Source: QAMX01 sp964515055 (lineage in GTDB: Bacteria > Bacillota > Clostridia > Oscillospirales > QAMX01). Taken from it: a stretch of 40,951 nt of DNA. Both the position numbers and the translations under genes were made by a program. The notes under the pieces were generated by a model, which was not told the origin of the DNA, did no database searches, and saw only the letters and a program-made list of their open reading frames with translations. The stretch is from assembly GCA_964515055.1 (NCBI GenBank), contig CAZEUG010000017.1, forward strand, positions 1-40,951. The letters are read 5' to 3'. Within the stretch, counting starts at the first letter, position 1, and the number at the start of each line of letters is the position of its first letter. Positions 1 to 7,668 of the stretch are shown one piece after another.

Positions 1-12
1 CACCCGAAATTG

Positions 13-378
13 TTATGTGGCTTTCCGACTGAGTCCTATTATATCACGCTCATCGCTTTTGAATTCCATGGCCGGGGAAACGATCGAGTTGGCAAAGCCC
101 GTAATCGGCACAACGATGCCTGCCCCGACGTGCTTGGCCAGATCGTCATACACGTGCAGGCCGGTCAGCAAAGCCGCAACGGCGATCAGCGTGATGGTCG
201 CGAAGGTGGACGCATCTGACTTTGCAAGGCCGAGCAATGTATACAGCATGGACAGCAGCTCCCCCACGACGCAGACGCACCCGCCGAAGCCAAACGCCAT
301 AGAGACGTTTTTCAGGCTGTTTGTCCCTGGTGAACGCTCGCCGATGTATTTGGCATACGCTTCCTTTGTCATTTTCAT
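13..378 (-). pseudogene. spoVAC: SpoVAC, stage V sporulation protein AC, with foreign C-terminus
   Basis: SpoVAC is an inner-membrane subunit of the SpoVA channel that moves dipicolinic acid into the forespore and out at germination. The 121 residues show the family core: two hydrophobic segments, then LLTGLHVYDDLAKHVGAG and VPITGFANSIVSPAMEFKS. Family members continue from KSEG with about 30 more residues and another hydrophobic segment. Here the sequence leaves the family after KSD and stops after an unrelated tail ending LSRKAT. Neither other frame restores the family C-terminus, so a simple frameshift does not explain it. The start at 378 is chosen because the family begins at MKMTKEAY and GAGGGGG lies just upstream. 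Loss of the conserved end at the window edge suggests interruption by an inserted element, or a real truncation. SpoVAD and SpoVAE, the usual downstream partners, would lie outside the window. Confidence 0.75.
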
Positions 379-404
379 GCATGGATTCCCCCTCTTTCGG
401 TTCC

Positions 405-444
405 AAAAAAGCCTGCGCCGATAGTATGCTTCGGCGCAGGCTTT
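405..444 (-). terminator. Rho-independent terminator of the csaB-aminopeptidase-hydrolase unit
   Basis: On the minus strand a 14-bp perfect stem (arms 431-444 and 408-421) is followed by a run of T (405-410). It lies just after the cysteine hydrolase stop. Its loop contains the -10 of the predicted sigma-G promoter for spoVAC. Confidence 0.85.
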
Positions 445-451
445 GTTATAC
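422..451 (-). promoter_or_regulatory. Predicted sigma-G (forespore) promoter of spoVAC
   Basis: The minus strand reads GTATA (447-451), 18 nt, then CATACTA (422-428). This fits the Bacillus sigma-G pattern (GHATR, 17-18 nt, CATWHTA), and spoVA operons are sigma-G dependent. The -10 falls in the loop of the upstream terminator hairpin. No sigma-A-like promoter is visible between this point and the spoVAC start at 378. Confidence 0.6.
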
Positions 452-480
452 ATTGGACTTTGAGACCGCAGAAAAGAAAA

Positions 481-1002
481 TCAGCACGATTCCAAAACGT
501 CAATCTGGCAGGTTTTCATGGTTTCCAGTGCGCGTTGGTGGCTCTCCGGCGTGACACCGGCGCAGCAGGAGGCGTCCACAACGATGGGCACCTCCGGCAG
601 GAATGCGCGCAGCAGCATGGCATTGGACAGCACACAGATATCCGTGCAGAGACCGATCAATGTAACACGCTCTACCGCCCTGTCCCGCAGCATTTCCGCA
701 AGCTCCACGCTGCCGAAGGTCGGCTTTTCGATGGCCGGTTCCGTGCGCAGCGCTTCGATGGCCGGGTGGAGCTGCCAGCCGGTCGTTCCGCGGATGCAAT
801 GCGGTACCGGCAGCTTACGCCCCTCCTGCGTTTCCAGGTAGTTGGCGTTGTGGGTATCCTGTGTAAAAAGCACCTGTCCCGGAAAGCGGCGAATCCGATC
901 TGCGACAGTCGGGACAATCGCCTCTGCTTCGGGCGTCCCCAGGCTGCCGGTGATGAAGTCGTTCTGCATATCCACAACGATCAGAAATTCGTTTGTCTGC
1001 AT
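481..1002 (-). CDS. Isochorismatase-like cysteine hydrolase (nicotinamidase-related)
   Basis: 173 residues, the usual length for a single-domain cysteine hydrolase of the isochorismatase/nicotinamidase superfamily, predicted cytosolic. The triad is visible: Asp11 in VVDMQNDF, Lys93 in EKPTFGS and Cys123 in GLCTDICV. Asp49 and His51 (QDTHNANY) and His68 in PHCIRGTTGW fit the metal-binding side of nicotinamidases. Nicotinamide deamidation for NAD salvage is plausible, but related hydrolases act on other amides, so no gene symbol is given. GGAAGG lies 6 nt before the ATG. It is 30 nt downstream of the M29 aminopeptidase and is closed by the terminator at 405-444, so it is the last gene of a three-gene unit. 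Confidence 0.88.
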   Translation of the reverse strand: MQTNEFLIVVDMQNDFITGSLGTPEAEAIVPTVADRIRRFPGQVLFTQDTHNANYLETQEGRKLPVPHCIRGTTGWQLHPAIEALRTEPAIEKPTFGSVELAEMLRDRAVERVTLIGLCTDICVLSNAMLLRAFLPEVPIVVDASCCAGVTPESHQRALETMKTCQIDVLESC

Positions 1003-1032
1003 TCGGAGCCTTCCTTTCTTTCGTACGTTTGC

Positions 1033-2256
1033 TCAGAACGCCCAGTTGCCCTGCTCGAACACGGGGACAACGTCGCCGTTCCGGCAGATCGCCTCGATCT
1101 TCATGGTGTCGCAGCCGATCATGAAGTCCACGTGAATCATCGAGTCATTCACGCCGAGCGCCTTGCATTCCTCGTTGGTTTTCTGGTGATAGTCCCGGAT
1201 GGTATCATTGAAGCCGGCGCCCAGCGCGAGATGGCAGACGGCATTTTCATCGAACAGTGTCTCATAGAACAGGACGTTGGACTGATTGATCGGGCTGGTC
1301 TGTGGAACGAGTGCGCATTCGCCCAGATAGGCAGCTCCCTCATCCATGGCAATCATCTGCTTCAGCAGCGCTTCGCCCTTTTCGGCGCCCACCTCGACCG
1401 CTTTGCCGTCCGCGAAGCGAATCCAGAAGTTTTCAATCAGCTGTCCCTGATAGGAGAGCGGCTTCGTGGCATAGACGATGCCCTCCGCCTTGCCGCGGAG
1501 TGGTGAAATGAAGCATTCCTCTGTCGGGATATTGGGCTGGAAGAAAACCCCGGATTGCGTGGTTTCTCCGCCGCCGCAGAACTGCGCTTCCGGAATCATG
1601 CCGACGGTCAGGTCGGTGCCGTTGTCCGCCGTATAATGCAGCGATTCAATGCCCAGCTGGTTCAGATAGGCGCAGCGGCCGGCCAGGTCAGCCTGATGAT
1701 CGCGCCAGGCCTGGACGGAATCCTCACAGACACGGGAGGTTGTAAGAATGGCCTCCCACAGCTTTTCAATCGCCGTGCTGGTGCGAAGTCCTGGAAAGAC
1801 CTTTTTCGCCCAGGCCGCACCGGGAACCGCCGCGATGCACCACTGCTGTTTGCCCTCCAGTGCATCGGAATAGGGCTTGACAATCGGGTAGCGCATCTGT
1901 CGGGCTTTTGCCATTTTTGTGATGTTGATGCCCTTCAGGCCGTCCGGATCCTCAGAGACCAGATGAATCCGCGCCGGGATTTCATCGCAGTAGTATTGCA
2001 GGCGCGCCTTTTGCCATTCCTGAACGGTGCCCAGATTTTTCTGGGAGACGTAGCGATAATGCAGTTTGGCCAGCGGCTGGTAGTCCCATTCGACGCGAAC
2101 CTCCTTGGCGCCGGCCTTATACGCTTCATCCACGACCATCCGGACAAATTCCGGCTGATCGAGTTCCGCATACACAAGCACGAGCTGACCCTTTTGCACA
2201 TTGACGCCGCAGCGCGCAATTAAGCGGGCATATTCCCGCAACAGGCTTTTTTTCAT
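1033..2256 (-). CDS. M29-family metallo-aminopeptidase (AmpS/PepS type)
   Basis: 407 residues, the family's usual length. M29 enzymes are cytosolic metal-dependent aminopeptidases that free N-terminal residues in peptide turnover. The C-terminal half carries the expected ligand series: the Glu pair in NIPTEECFISP, Glu in YLGECALVP, His in VCHLALGAGF, and His/Asp in MIHVDFMIG. The N-terminal part begins like family members (LREYARLIARCGVNVQKGQ). The start at 2256 has AGGTGG 5 nt upstream; another ATG four bases earlier is out of frame. It lies 54 nt after csaB and 30 nt before the cysteine hydrolase on the same strand, so co-transcription is likely. Confidence 0.93.
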   Translation of the reverse strand: MKKSLLREYARLIARCGVNVQKGQLVLVYAELDQPEFVRMVVDEAYKAGAKEVRVEWDYQPLAKLHYRYVSQKNLGTVQEWQKARLQYYCDEIPARIHLVSEDPDGLKGINITKMAKARQMRYPIVKPYSDALEGKQQWCIAAVPGAAWAKKVFPGLRTSTAIEKLWEAILTTSRVCEDSVQAWRDHQADLAGRCAYLNQLGIESLHYTADNGTDLTVGMIPEAQFCGGGETTQSGVFFQPNIPTEECFISPLRGKAEGIVYATKPLSYQGQLIENFWIRFADGKAVEVGAEKGEALLKQMIAMDEGAAYLGECALVPQTSPINQSNVLFYETLFDENAVCHLALGAGFNDTIRDYHQKTNEECKALGVNDSMIHVDFMIGCDTMKIEAICRNGDVVPVFEQGNWAF

Positions 2257-2310
2257 TCATTCCACCTCATCTGTATGTTTGGAGCCATCCGTCCGAATTT
2301 CAGAGACGGT

Positions 2311-3786
2311 TCAACGGCTATCGGCGGCCTGTTTGTCGCGGAAGGCCGCACGCAGAATTTCATCGCCCGCACCGTCATCCGCGTTCAAGTGCGGTGGAAT
2401 CGTCTGATGCAGCGCACGCTCCGCCGCATCGTACAGGGTATCCGAATCTGCGACGCGATATCCGACGCACGCATCGCTGCCCGCATCGGCCATAAACGAC
2501 GCGATTTTGACGTCGTAGGCAATGCCGACAAAGGGGACGTGTGCCAGCTCTGACGCAATCAGCGCGTGCAGGCGCATGGAGACCACCAGCTCCGCCTTTT
2601 GAATGACGGCAAACGCATCGGCAAAGGACGCAACCGGCTGCAGGACCGTACAGGGAATTTGCAGGCGCGCTGCCAGCGTTTCTGCGATGGACAGATCCTT
2701 CGGGGATTCCATGGGCAAAAGCACCGGGCGCAGGCCGCGTTCCCGCCACAGGCGTTCGGCCGCCTCGGCCAGCACCGGCAGGAAGGCTGCGTCATCCGTC
2801 CAGGGACGGATGGCATACACGGCGTATTTGCCCGGAATATTCGGCGGCTCCGTGCGGCCACAGAGTTCGTCTTTGCGCAGCGCGAACGCCGCATCGCGCA
2901 TTCGGCAGATGTTCGGGCGCCGCACGCGCAGGGCTGCCAGTTCCCTTTCCGATGCGCTGTCGCGCACGGCAATCATATCTGCGCAACTGTTCAGCACCGC
3001 CGCGGCTTTTTTGCGGTCGCGTTTGCCCGCAATCGGGCCGATACCGCAGCTGTACAGCAGAACGCGCACGCCAAAGCAATGCGCCAGGCGCATCACCATC
3101 AGGTAATAGCGCATGGAGCGGGAGCTGGTCAGGTTGGTTACAAGTGTGCCGCCCCCGCTGATCAGCAGGGCAGTTCGTGGGAGCAGGCGGAGCAGCCGAT
3201 GCAGTGCAAAGGTGTGAATGGCATCGACACAGTGATTCAGCCGCGTTTCCTCCGGGCGATGTGAGAGTACGATCACGCGGCGATCGGGCGCGACGCGGTG
3301 CAGCGCAGACAGAATGGACGACAGCATCGCCTCATCGCCCAGATTGCCGAGGCCATAGGAGCCGCTGATCACGACGCATTTTTGGGGCGCATTTCTCTTC
3401 TTCCGGCGCACTGCCGTTTCGACCGCCTGCATGGCATCTGTTTCCGGGAACAGGCAAAACGGGTCTGCCCCGGCCTGCAGCGCAGATTGGCGCTGTGCAG
3501 CATCGCGGTACAGGACGATGTCAAACCGGCTCCAATCCAGTTGGGTTGCTTCCTCCATCGGCTGGTAAACCGCCAGCACCGGCGGAGACGTTTTTCTGTT
3601 CCGAAAGGACTGCAACACAAAAAGGCCGGCTTGTACACCGGCCTTTCCGATACAGATCACACATCCGGCATCATCCAGCTGATTGTTGAGATTGTCTGTC
3701 GCTTCGAATCTGCGGTCGAACGGGAGGTTCCACCGCGCAAGGATCGCTTCTGTTCCTGTGCCACCGGAAATACAGACCAGTTTCAT
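2311..3786 (-). CDS. csaB: CsaB-like polysaccharide pyruvyl transferase with extra N-terminal domain
   Basis: Residues from about 135 onward match the CsaB/polysaccharide pyruvyl transferase family. Visible are VVISGSYGLGNLGDEAMLSS, a GT-B-like fold with LLISGGGTLVTNLTS, and the C-terminal VVSMRLHALI and FVGIAYDVK motifs. CsaB puts ketal-pyruvate on secondary cell-wall polymers, which anchors SLH-domain surface proteins. The roughly 135-residue N-terminal part (MKLVCISGGTGTEAI...) is not part of the core family, and I do not recognise it. The ATG at 3786 is chosen because AGGCG lies 8 nt upstream. An in-frame TTG at 3810 would add eight residues and has only a weak GGGG upstream. No clear promoter was found in the 253 nt before it. 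Confidence 0.85.
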   Translation of the reverse strand: MKLVCISGGTGTEAILARWNLPFDRRFEATDNLNNQLDDAGCVICIGKAGVQAGLFVLQSFRNRKTSPPVLAVYQPMEEATQLDWSRFDIVLYRDAAQRQSALQAGADPFCLFPETDAMQAVETAVRRKKRNAPQKCVVISGSYGLGNLGDEAMLSSILSALHRVAPDRRVIVLSHRPEETRLNHCVDAIHTFALHRLLRLLPRTALLISGGGTLVTNLTSSRSMRYYLMVMRLAHCFGVRVLLYSCGIGPIAGKRDRKKAAAVLNSCADMIAVRDSASERELAALRVRRPNICRMRDAAFALRKDELCGRTEPPNIPGKYAVYAIRPWTDDAAFLPVLAEAAERLWRERGLRPVLLPMESPKDLSIAETLAARLQIPCTVLQPVASFADAFAVIQKAELVVSMRLHALIASELAHVPFVGIAYDVKIASFMADAGSDACVGYRVADSDTLYDAAERALHQTIPPHLNADDGAGDEILRAAFRDKQAADSR

Positions 3787-4039
3787 GCTGTTTACGCCTG
3801 ACTTTTTCAAAAATCAAAGCCCCGCGATAAGGCCGTGTCCGCCGAAAATAACCTGCACAGAATCGTCCAGGTGGGCAACCTGTCCTCTGTTTTACCGCTT
3901 CCAACTTCCGCCCGCAAAGAACAGGCGGGAGGCCTGCGAACCACAGAGGAACGCGGAATCCCTTTTCTTTGTTTTGTGGGTTAAAAACAAACGGATCACG
4001 CACCACGCAGGGCGTTTTATACCCGCGGGTTCGGGAAAA
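3787..4039. other. Gap between csaB and the DUF1292 gene
   Basis: No coding capacity was recognised. A weak minus-strand hairpin (CAGGC arms at 3922-3936) precedes TTCTTT and might end the DUF1292 transcript. No convincing -35/-10 pair for csaB was found. Confidence 0.4.
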
Positions 4040-4366
4040 TTATGCTTCGTCGTCGCTGAAATCGACGTCTTCTTCGGCGGCGCCGTCCTCAGCTTCCAGA
4101 CGCTCGACAAACATTTCAAAAATTTTGTCCAGCAGCGCATCATCCTCCAGCGTAACGAGCATATCTTCACCGTTTTCCGGTTCGACCTTCAGAATGATGA
4201 GTTCGGCAGAATCCTCTTCCAGCACTTCCTCCGGCGTGTCTGTGGCCTGGACAAATGCCATATAGGTTTCGCCTTCATATTCCAGCGTATCCAGATGCTC
4301 CAGCTCAACCTCGTTGCCCTCTTCATCTGTCAGCGTGATGAAATCATTTCCGTATTCTTCGCTCAT
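4040..4366 (-). CDS. DUF1292 (YrzB-like) small acidic protein
   Basis: 108 residues, very rich in Glu and Asp. Its core (ITLTDEEGNEVELEHLDTLEYEGETYMAF followed by ILKVEPENGEDMLVTLEDD) is the DUF1292/YrzB pattern. Family members are small cytosolic proteins usually found beside alaS, yrzL and the Holliday-junction resolvase gene yrrK; their role is not established. Here the gene stands alone. AGGAGG lies 6 nt before the ATG, and a full sigma-A promoter lies at 4446-4474. The C-terminal EEDVDFSDDEA tail is extremely acidic. Confidence 0.88.
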   Translation of the reverse strand: MSEEYGNDFITLTDEEGNEVELEHLDTLEYEGETYMAFVQATDTPEEVLEEDSAELIILKVEPENGEDMLVTLEDDALLDKIFEMFVERLEAEDGAAEEDVDFSDDEA

Positions 4367-4445
4367 TTGTATCCTCCTGTTGACTGTCAGCCAGTCTGTT
4401 GTTCAAAAAAATTCACGGGCAGCGTGCCCTCAGGAATCTGTCTCT

Positions 4446-4474
4446 ATTATACCATATTTTCCGTCTGATTTCAA
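4446..4474 (-). promoter_or_regulatory. Sigma-A promoter of the DUF1292 gene
   Basis: Minus strand: TTGAAA (4469-4474), 17-nt spacer, TATAAT (4446-4451), with a TG one base before the -10 (extended -10). The leader to the ATG at 4366 is about 73 nt. Confidence 0.85.
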
Positions 4475-4640
4475 ACCCGGTCGGCTGAAAACTGTTCGAC
4501 ACATCCTGCCTTCTTTTTTCGCCGCACATCCGGCGCACCGTCGGCATAGGATGAAGCGGCAAAAGCTCCGGTATCCGCCCGTCCGCATGGTTCGCATGGG
4601 CGTTTTCGTGACGCGGTACGGGGTGGTGCCGTTTCGATAG
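4475..4640. other. Gene-free stretch upstream of the DUF1292 promoter
   Basis: Part of the 316-nt gap between the DUF1292 and PHP genes. Apart from the promoter on one side and the hairpin at 4641-4674 on the other, I see no coding, RNA or repeat signal. Confidence 0.5.
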
Positions 4641-4674
4641 ACGCCGCAGAACCGCGCCGGACGGTCTGCGGCGT
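4641..4674 (-). terminator. Hairpin after the PHP gene
   Basis: A 10-bp perfect stem (4641-4650 with 4665-4674) lies 9 nt beyond the stop of the PHP gene. It lacks a strong T-run on the minus strand, so it may be a weak or factor-assisted terminator. Confidence 0.5.
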
Positions 4675-4682
4675 TCACTGTT

Positions 4683-5432
4683 TCAGTCGAGAATTTCCTT
4701 CAGGCGCGCCGCGTGGCTTCGGCTGTCTACGGCGTCGAGCGTGTGTGCATCGGTTCCGAAATGGAACACTGCGCCGACCTCCCGGCCGATGTGCCACAGC
4801 CGCCAAAAAAAAGCGGGATCGCCGTAAACGGCGCTGGAATTGAGTTCCCAGGCGGTATGCGTTTTCCGGGCCAGCTCCGACAAATCGCCCAACTCCGTAT
4901 CCGTGATGGCTTCGGTCACAGCCGTTGCTTCCATGGTTTTGACAAAGCGGCCAATCAGCGGGTGTGCGATGCAGTCGGCGCAGCCGTCCTCCATCAGGCG
5001 GCGAATGGCCTGCATTTGGAAAACAGCGTAGCCGCGAGCCGTCCGTTCAGCCGGGTGCTCCCAGAAATCGAGGTGGAAGTGGTTGCAGGTATAGAGGCGA
5101 TAATCGAGTGCTGCGGCTGTTTCCGCAGTTTCCAGGTGCTTGCCAATGCCATAATTGGACAATTCGGCGGAAAACAGGATCTGCGGCTTTCGTTCCAGCC
5201 GTTCGGCGCGGCTTTTCAGATACCGAACCTGTGCGAGGAAGCAGTCGTCGAATTCGGGGAAGTTGTAATGATCGGTCAGGGCGATCATTTCAACACCGGC
5301 CGCCACAGCGCGTTCGACAATGGCCTGCAGGGTCATTTCCGATTTTGCACAGTGGGAAAAGGACGTATGGATATGCAGATTTCGCCGGGTCAGCTCATCG
5401 AGATCATAGACGGGTGTTTCATACAGCGCCAT
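4683..5432 (-). CDS. PHP-domain phosphoesterase (histidinol-phosphatase-like)
   Basis: 249 residues with the metal-site motifs of the PHP superfamily in order: HIHTSFS near residue 20, LTDHYNFPEF near 53, a Glu in SAELSNYG, NHFHLDFW, CIAHPLIGRF and the closing FGTDAH. PHP enzymes are cytosolic metal-dependent phosphoesterases. This single-domain form resembles histidinol phosphatase or general PHP phosphatases, but the substrate cannot be read from the sequence. No his genes are adjacent. It has its own promoter at 5482-5510, divergent from the T-box promoter, and is followed by the hairpin at 4641-4674. Confidence 0.85.
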   Translation of the reverse strand: MALYETPVYDLDELTRRNLHIHTSFSHCAKSEMTLQAIVERAVAAGVEMIALTDHYNFPEFDDCFLAQVRYLKSRAERLERKPQILFSAELSNYGIGKHLETAETAAALDYRLYTCNHFHLDFWEHPAERTARGYAVFQMQAIRRLMEDGCADCIAHPLIGRFVKTMEATAVTEAITDTELGDLSELARKTHTAWELNSSAVYGDPAFFWRLWHIGREVGAVFHFGTDAHTLDAVDSRSHAARLKEILD

Positions 5433-5481
5433 AGCGGTTCATCCCTTCTGCCCCCGGTCGCCGTTCAGGGGGGCTGTGAAC

Positions 5482-5510
5482 AGTATAACAAATGAAAAAC
5501 ATTCTGTCAA
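5482..5510 (-). promoter_or_regulatory. Sigma-A promoter of the PHP gene
   Basis: Minus strand: TTGACA (5505-5510), 17-nt spacer, TATACT (5482-5487). It is divergent from, and about 37 nt away from, the T-box promoter. Confidence 0.85.
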
Positions 5511-5547
5511 GCTGCGGATTTCCAAAATATATTTTTTTCGCAACCGC

Positions 5548-5576
5548 TTGACAAGGCCACTTTTCTGTGGTATACT
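5548..5576 (+). promoter_or_regulatory. Sigma-A promoter of the T-box transcript
   Basis: TTGACA (5548-5553), 17-nt spacer, TATACT (5571-5576). Transcription would begin near 5584 and produce the T-box leader. Confidence 0.88.
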
Positions 5577-5583
5577 ATTTGCC

Positions 5584-5866
5584 AATATCGGATTTTTGTG
5601 AAACGCGACGACGGAGATGTCGGCAAACAGGGAGACCCTCCCGCAGAGAGCCTTTGGTCGGTGTGAAAAGGCACGGGGTTTTTGTTTTCCGCGCTCACTC
5701 CTGAGCGGCACTGCTGAGAATCGGCCACGGGGTCGGTGCGTAAGCGGTGACGGGTTAATGCACGTTACGGCATTCAATGAGGTGGCTTCGGCCACAAAGT
5801 CAGGGTGGTACCGCGCAGGTGAATTTTGCGCCCCTTTTGCCTTTTGGCAAAAGGGGCTTTTTCTTT
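5584..5866 (+). promoter_or_regulatory. T-box riboswitch, specifier read as CUC (Leu)
   Basis: T-box leaders bind an uncharged tRNA and switch from a terminator to an antiterminator. Visible parts are AGAGAG of stem I (5645-5650), the T-box AGGGTGGTACCGCG (5802-5815), and a terminator with an 11-bp stem (5830-5840 with 5847-5857) and T-rich tail to 5866. The specifier was read by comparison with the remembered glyQS leader (GGC, six bases, GAGC). Here CTC (5694-5696), ACTCCT, GAGC fits the same spacing and indicates leucine. A second match (GGC, ACTGCT, GAG, starting at 5707) would mean glycine and cannot be excluded without folding. The gene controlled is an acyl-CoA synthetase, not an aminoacyl-tRNA synthetase. 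Confidence 0.93.
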
Positions 5867-5905
5867 TGCCATCCGATGAAATCAAAATTCAAGCGGGGTT
5901 GAACA

Positions 5906-7603
5906 ATGAAAAACGACATGTATGCAATTATGAAAGACGGCTTTCTCGACATTACCATCGGCAACTGGCTGCGCCGCGTCTCTGAATTTTATCCGGATCA
6001 GGATGCACTGGTCAACGTCGATCGCGGTGTGCGGTTGAGCTGGACGCAGCTGGAGCGCCGTGCGGTCGAGGTGGCCAAGGGGCTGCACGCGATGGGCATT
6101 CGCCGCGGGGACAAGGTCGCCATCTGGGCGACGAACTATCCGGAATGGCTCTACCTGCTCTTCGGCTGCTCCAAGATCGGTGCGATTCTCGTTACGGTCA
6201 ACACCAACTACAAAATTTTCGAATTGGAATATCTGCTCCGTCAATCCGATACGAAAGCGCTCTTTTACATCAGCGGCACGAAGGATGCGAACTACACATC
6301 CATCGTCAAGCCGCTTCTGCCGGAAATTGACGAAAAAGGCGGTTCGGTCGGTCTGCATTCCGAGAAGCTCCCGTTTTTGGAGGATGTCATTTACATCCCG
6401 TACGACGCAAACGACGCGGCACCGGAAAACATCCATACCTGGCAGGATATGCTGAACGGCGGCGCTGCTGTGAGCGACAGCGTCATTGACGAAATCGGGG
6501 CGCAGCTGTCTCCGCACGACGTCATCAATATGCAGTACACCTCCGGCACGACCGGGTTCCCCAAGGGCGTTATGCTGACGCACTACAACATTTTGAACAA
6601 CGGCTATTACATCGGTGAAAATATGCGCTTCTCCCCTGTTGACCGTCTCTGCATCACCGTTCCGCTCTTCCACTGCTTCGGGCTGGTGCTTGCGACGATG
6701 GCCAGTCTGACGCACGCAACGACCATGGTTCTGGTCGACTACTTCAGCCCGACCAAGGTGCTCGTTTCGATTGAAAAGGAGCATTGCACGGCTGTTCACG
6801 GCGTCCCGACGATGTACATTTTCATGCTCGATCATCCGGATTTTGAGAAGTTCGACCTGTCTAGCCTCCGCACCGGGATTATGGCCGGTTCGCCCTGCCC
6901 GATCAACGTGATGCGTCAGGTGGTGGATCGCATGGGCATGAAGGAAATCACCATCACCTACGGTCAGACGGAAGCTTCTCCGGCGACGACGATGACCAAC
7001 ACCAACGACCCGTTGGAGCTGCGCGTTTCGACCGTTGGGCGCAGTATGCCGTTTGTCGAGACCAAGATTGTCGATCCGGAAACCGGCGAGGAGCTGCCGG
7101 ACGGCCAGACCGGTGAGTTTTGCAGCCGTGGCTACAACACGATGCGCGGCTATTATAAGATGGAAGAAGCGACCCGTGCCGCCATCGATGCAGACGGCTG
7201 GCTGCACTCCGGCGATCTGGCGGTTCGCGATCCGAACGGCTATTACCGGATTACCGGCCGAATCAAGGACATGATCATTCGTGGCGGCGAAAACATCTAC
7301 CCCCGCGAAATCGAAGAATTGATCTACACCCACCCGGCTGTTCAGGATGTGCAGGTTGTCGGTGTGCCCTCCAAGAAATTTGGCGAAGAGGTCATGGCAT
7401 TTGTCATTCTCAAGCAGGGGCAGACCGTTACGGAAGACGACATCAAGGACTTTGTCCGGCAGAATATGTCCCGCCACAAGGTACCGTCCTATATTCGCTT
7501 CATTGATGGATTCCCGATGAATGCCGCCGGGAAGATTTTGAAGTACAAGCTCCGCTCCATGGCCGACGAAATGGTCAATGGTGTTGAGCAGCCGACCACC
7601 TGA
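5906..7603 (+). CDS. AMP-forming acyl-CoA synthetase (T-box controlled)
   Basis: 565 residues with all ANL-superfamily motifs: the phosphate loop YTSGTTGFPKGV, the ITYGQTEASP adenine motif, GWLHSGDLA with the ATP-ribose Asp, the hinge GRIKDMIIRGGENIYP, and the catalytic Lys in NAAGKILKYKLR. It activates a carboxylic acid to acyl-CoA through an acyl-adenylate in the cytosol. Overall it resembles the medium-chain/ACSF2-like ligases more than acetyl-CoA synthetase; the substrate is not readable. It is the only gene between the T-box and the terminator at 7620. If the specifier is Leu, activation of isovalerate for reductive carboxylation to 2-ketoisocaproate and leucine would explain the control (inference). 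Confidence 0.92.
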   Translation: MKNDMYAIMKDGFLDITIGNWLRRVSEFYPDQDALVNVDRGVRLSWTQLERRAVEVAKGLHAMGIRRGDKVAIWATNYPEWLYLLFGCSKIGAILVTVNTNYKIFELEYLLRQSDTKALFYISGTKDANYTSIVKPLLPEIDEKGGSVGLHSEKLPFLEDVIYIPYDANDAAPENIHTWQDMLNGGAAVSDSVIDEIGAQLSPHDVINMQYTSGTTGFPKGVMLTHYNILNNGYYIGENMRFSPVDRLCITVPLFHCFGLVLATMASLTHATTMVLVDYFSPTKVLVSIEKEHCTAVHGVPTMYIFMLDHPDFEKFDLSSLRTGIMAGSPCPINVMRQVVDRMGMKEITITYGQTEASPATTMTNTNDPLELRVSTVGRSMPFVETKIVDPETGEELPDGQTGEFCSRGYNTMRGYYKMEEATRAAIDADGWLHSGDLAVRDPNGYYRITGRIKDMIIRGGENIYPREIEELIYTHPAVQDVQVVGVPSKKFGEEVMAFVILKQGQTVTEDDIKDFVRQNMSRHKVPSYIRFIDGFPMNAAGKILKYKLRSMADEMVNGVEQPTT

Positions 7604-7619
7604 GTCTCGGATATTCGAG

Positions 7620-7668
7620 TCCCCCGCGATCCACTGAACTGTGTTTGATGGATCGCGGGGGATTTTTT
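7620..7668 (+). terminator. Rho-independent terminator of the acyl-CoA synthetase
   Basis: A 14-bp perfect stem (7620-7633 with 7649-7662) is followed by six T (7663-7668). Confidence 0.95.

Noticed and set aside
5882..7477. Long minus-strand open frame (531 codons)
   Set aside because: Fully antisense to the acyl-CoA synthetase, which has all family motifs; the minus frame is rich in His, Arg and Val without any domain.
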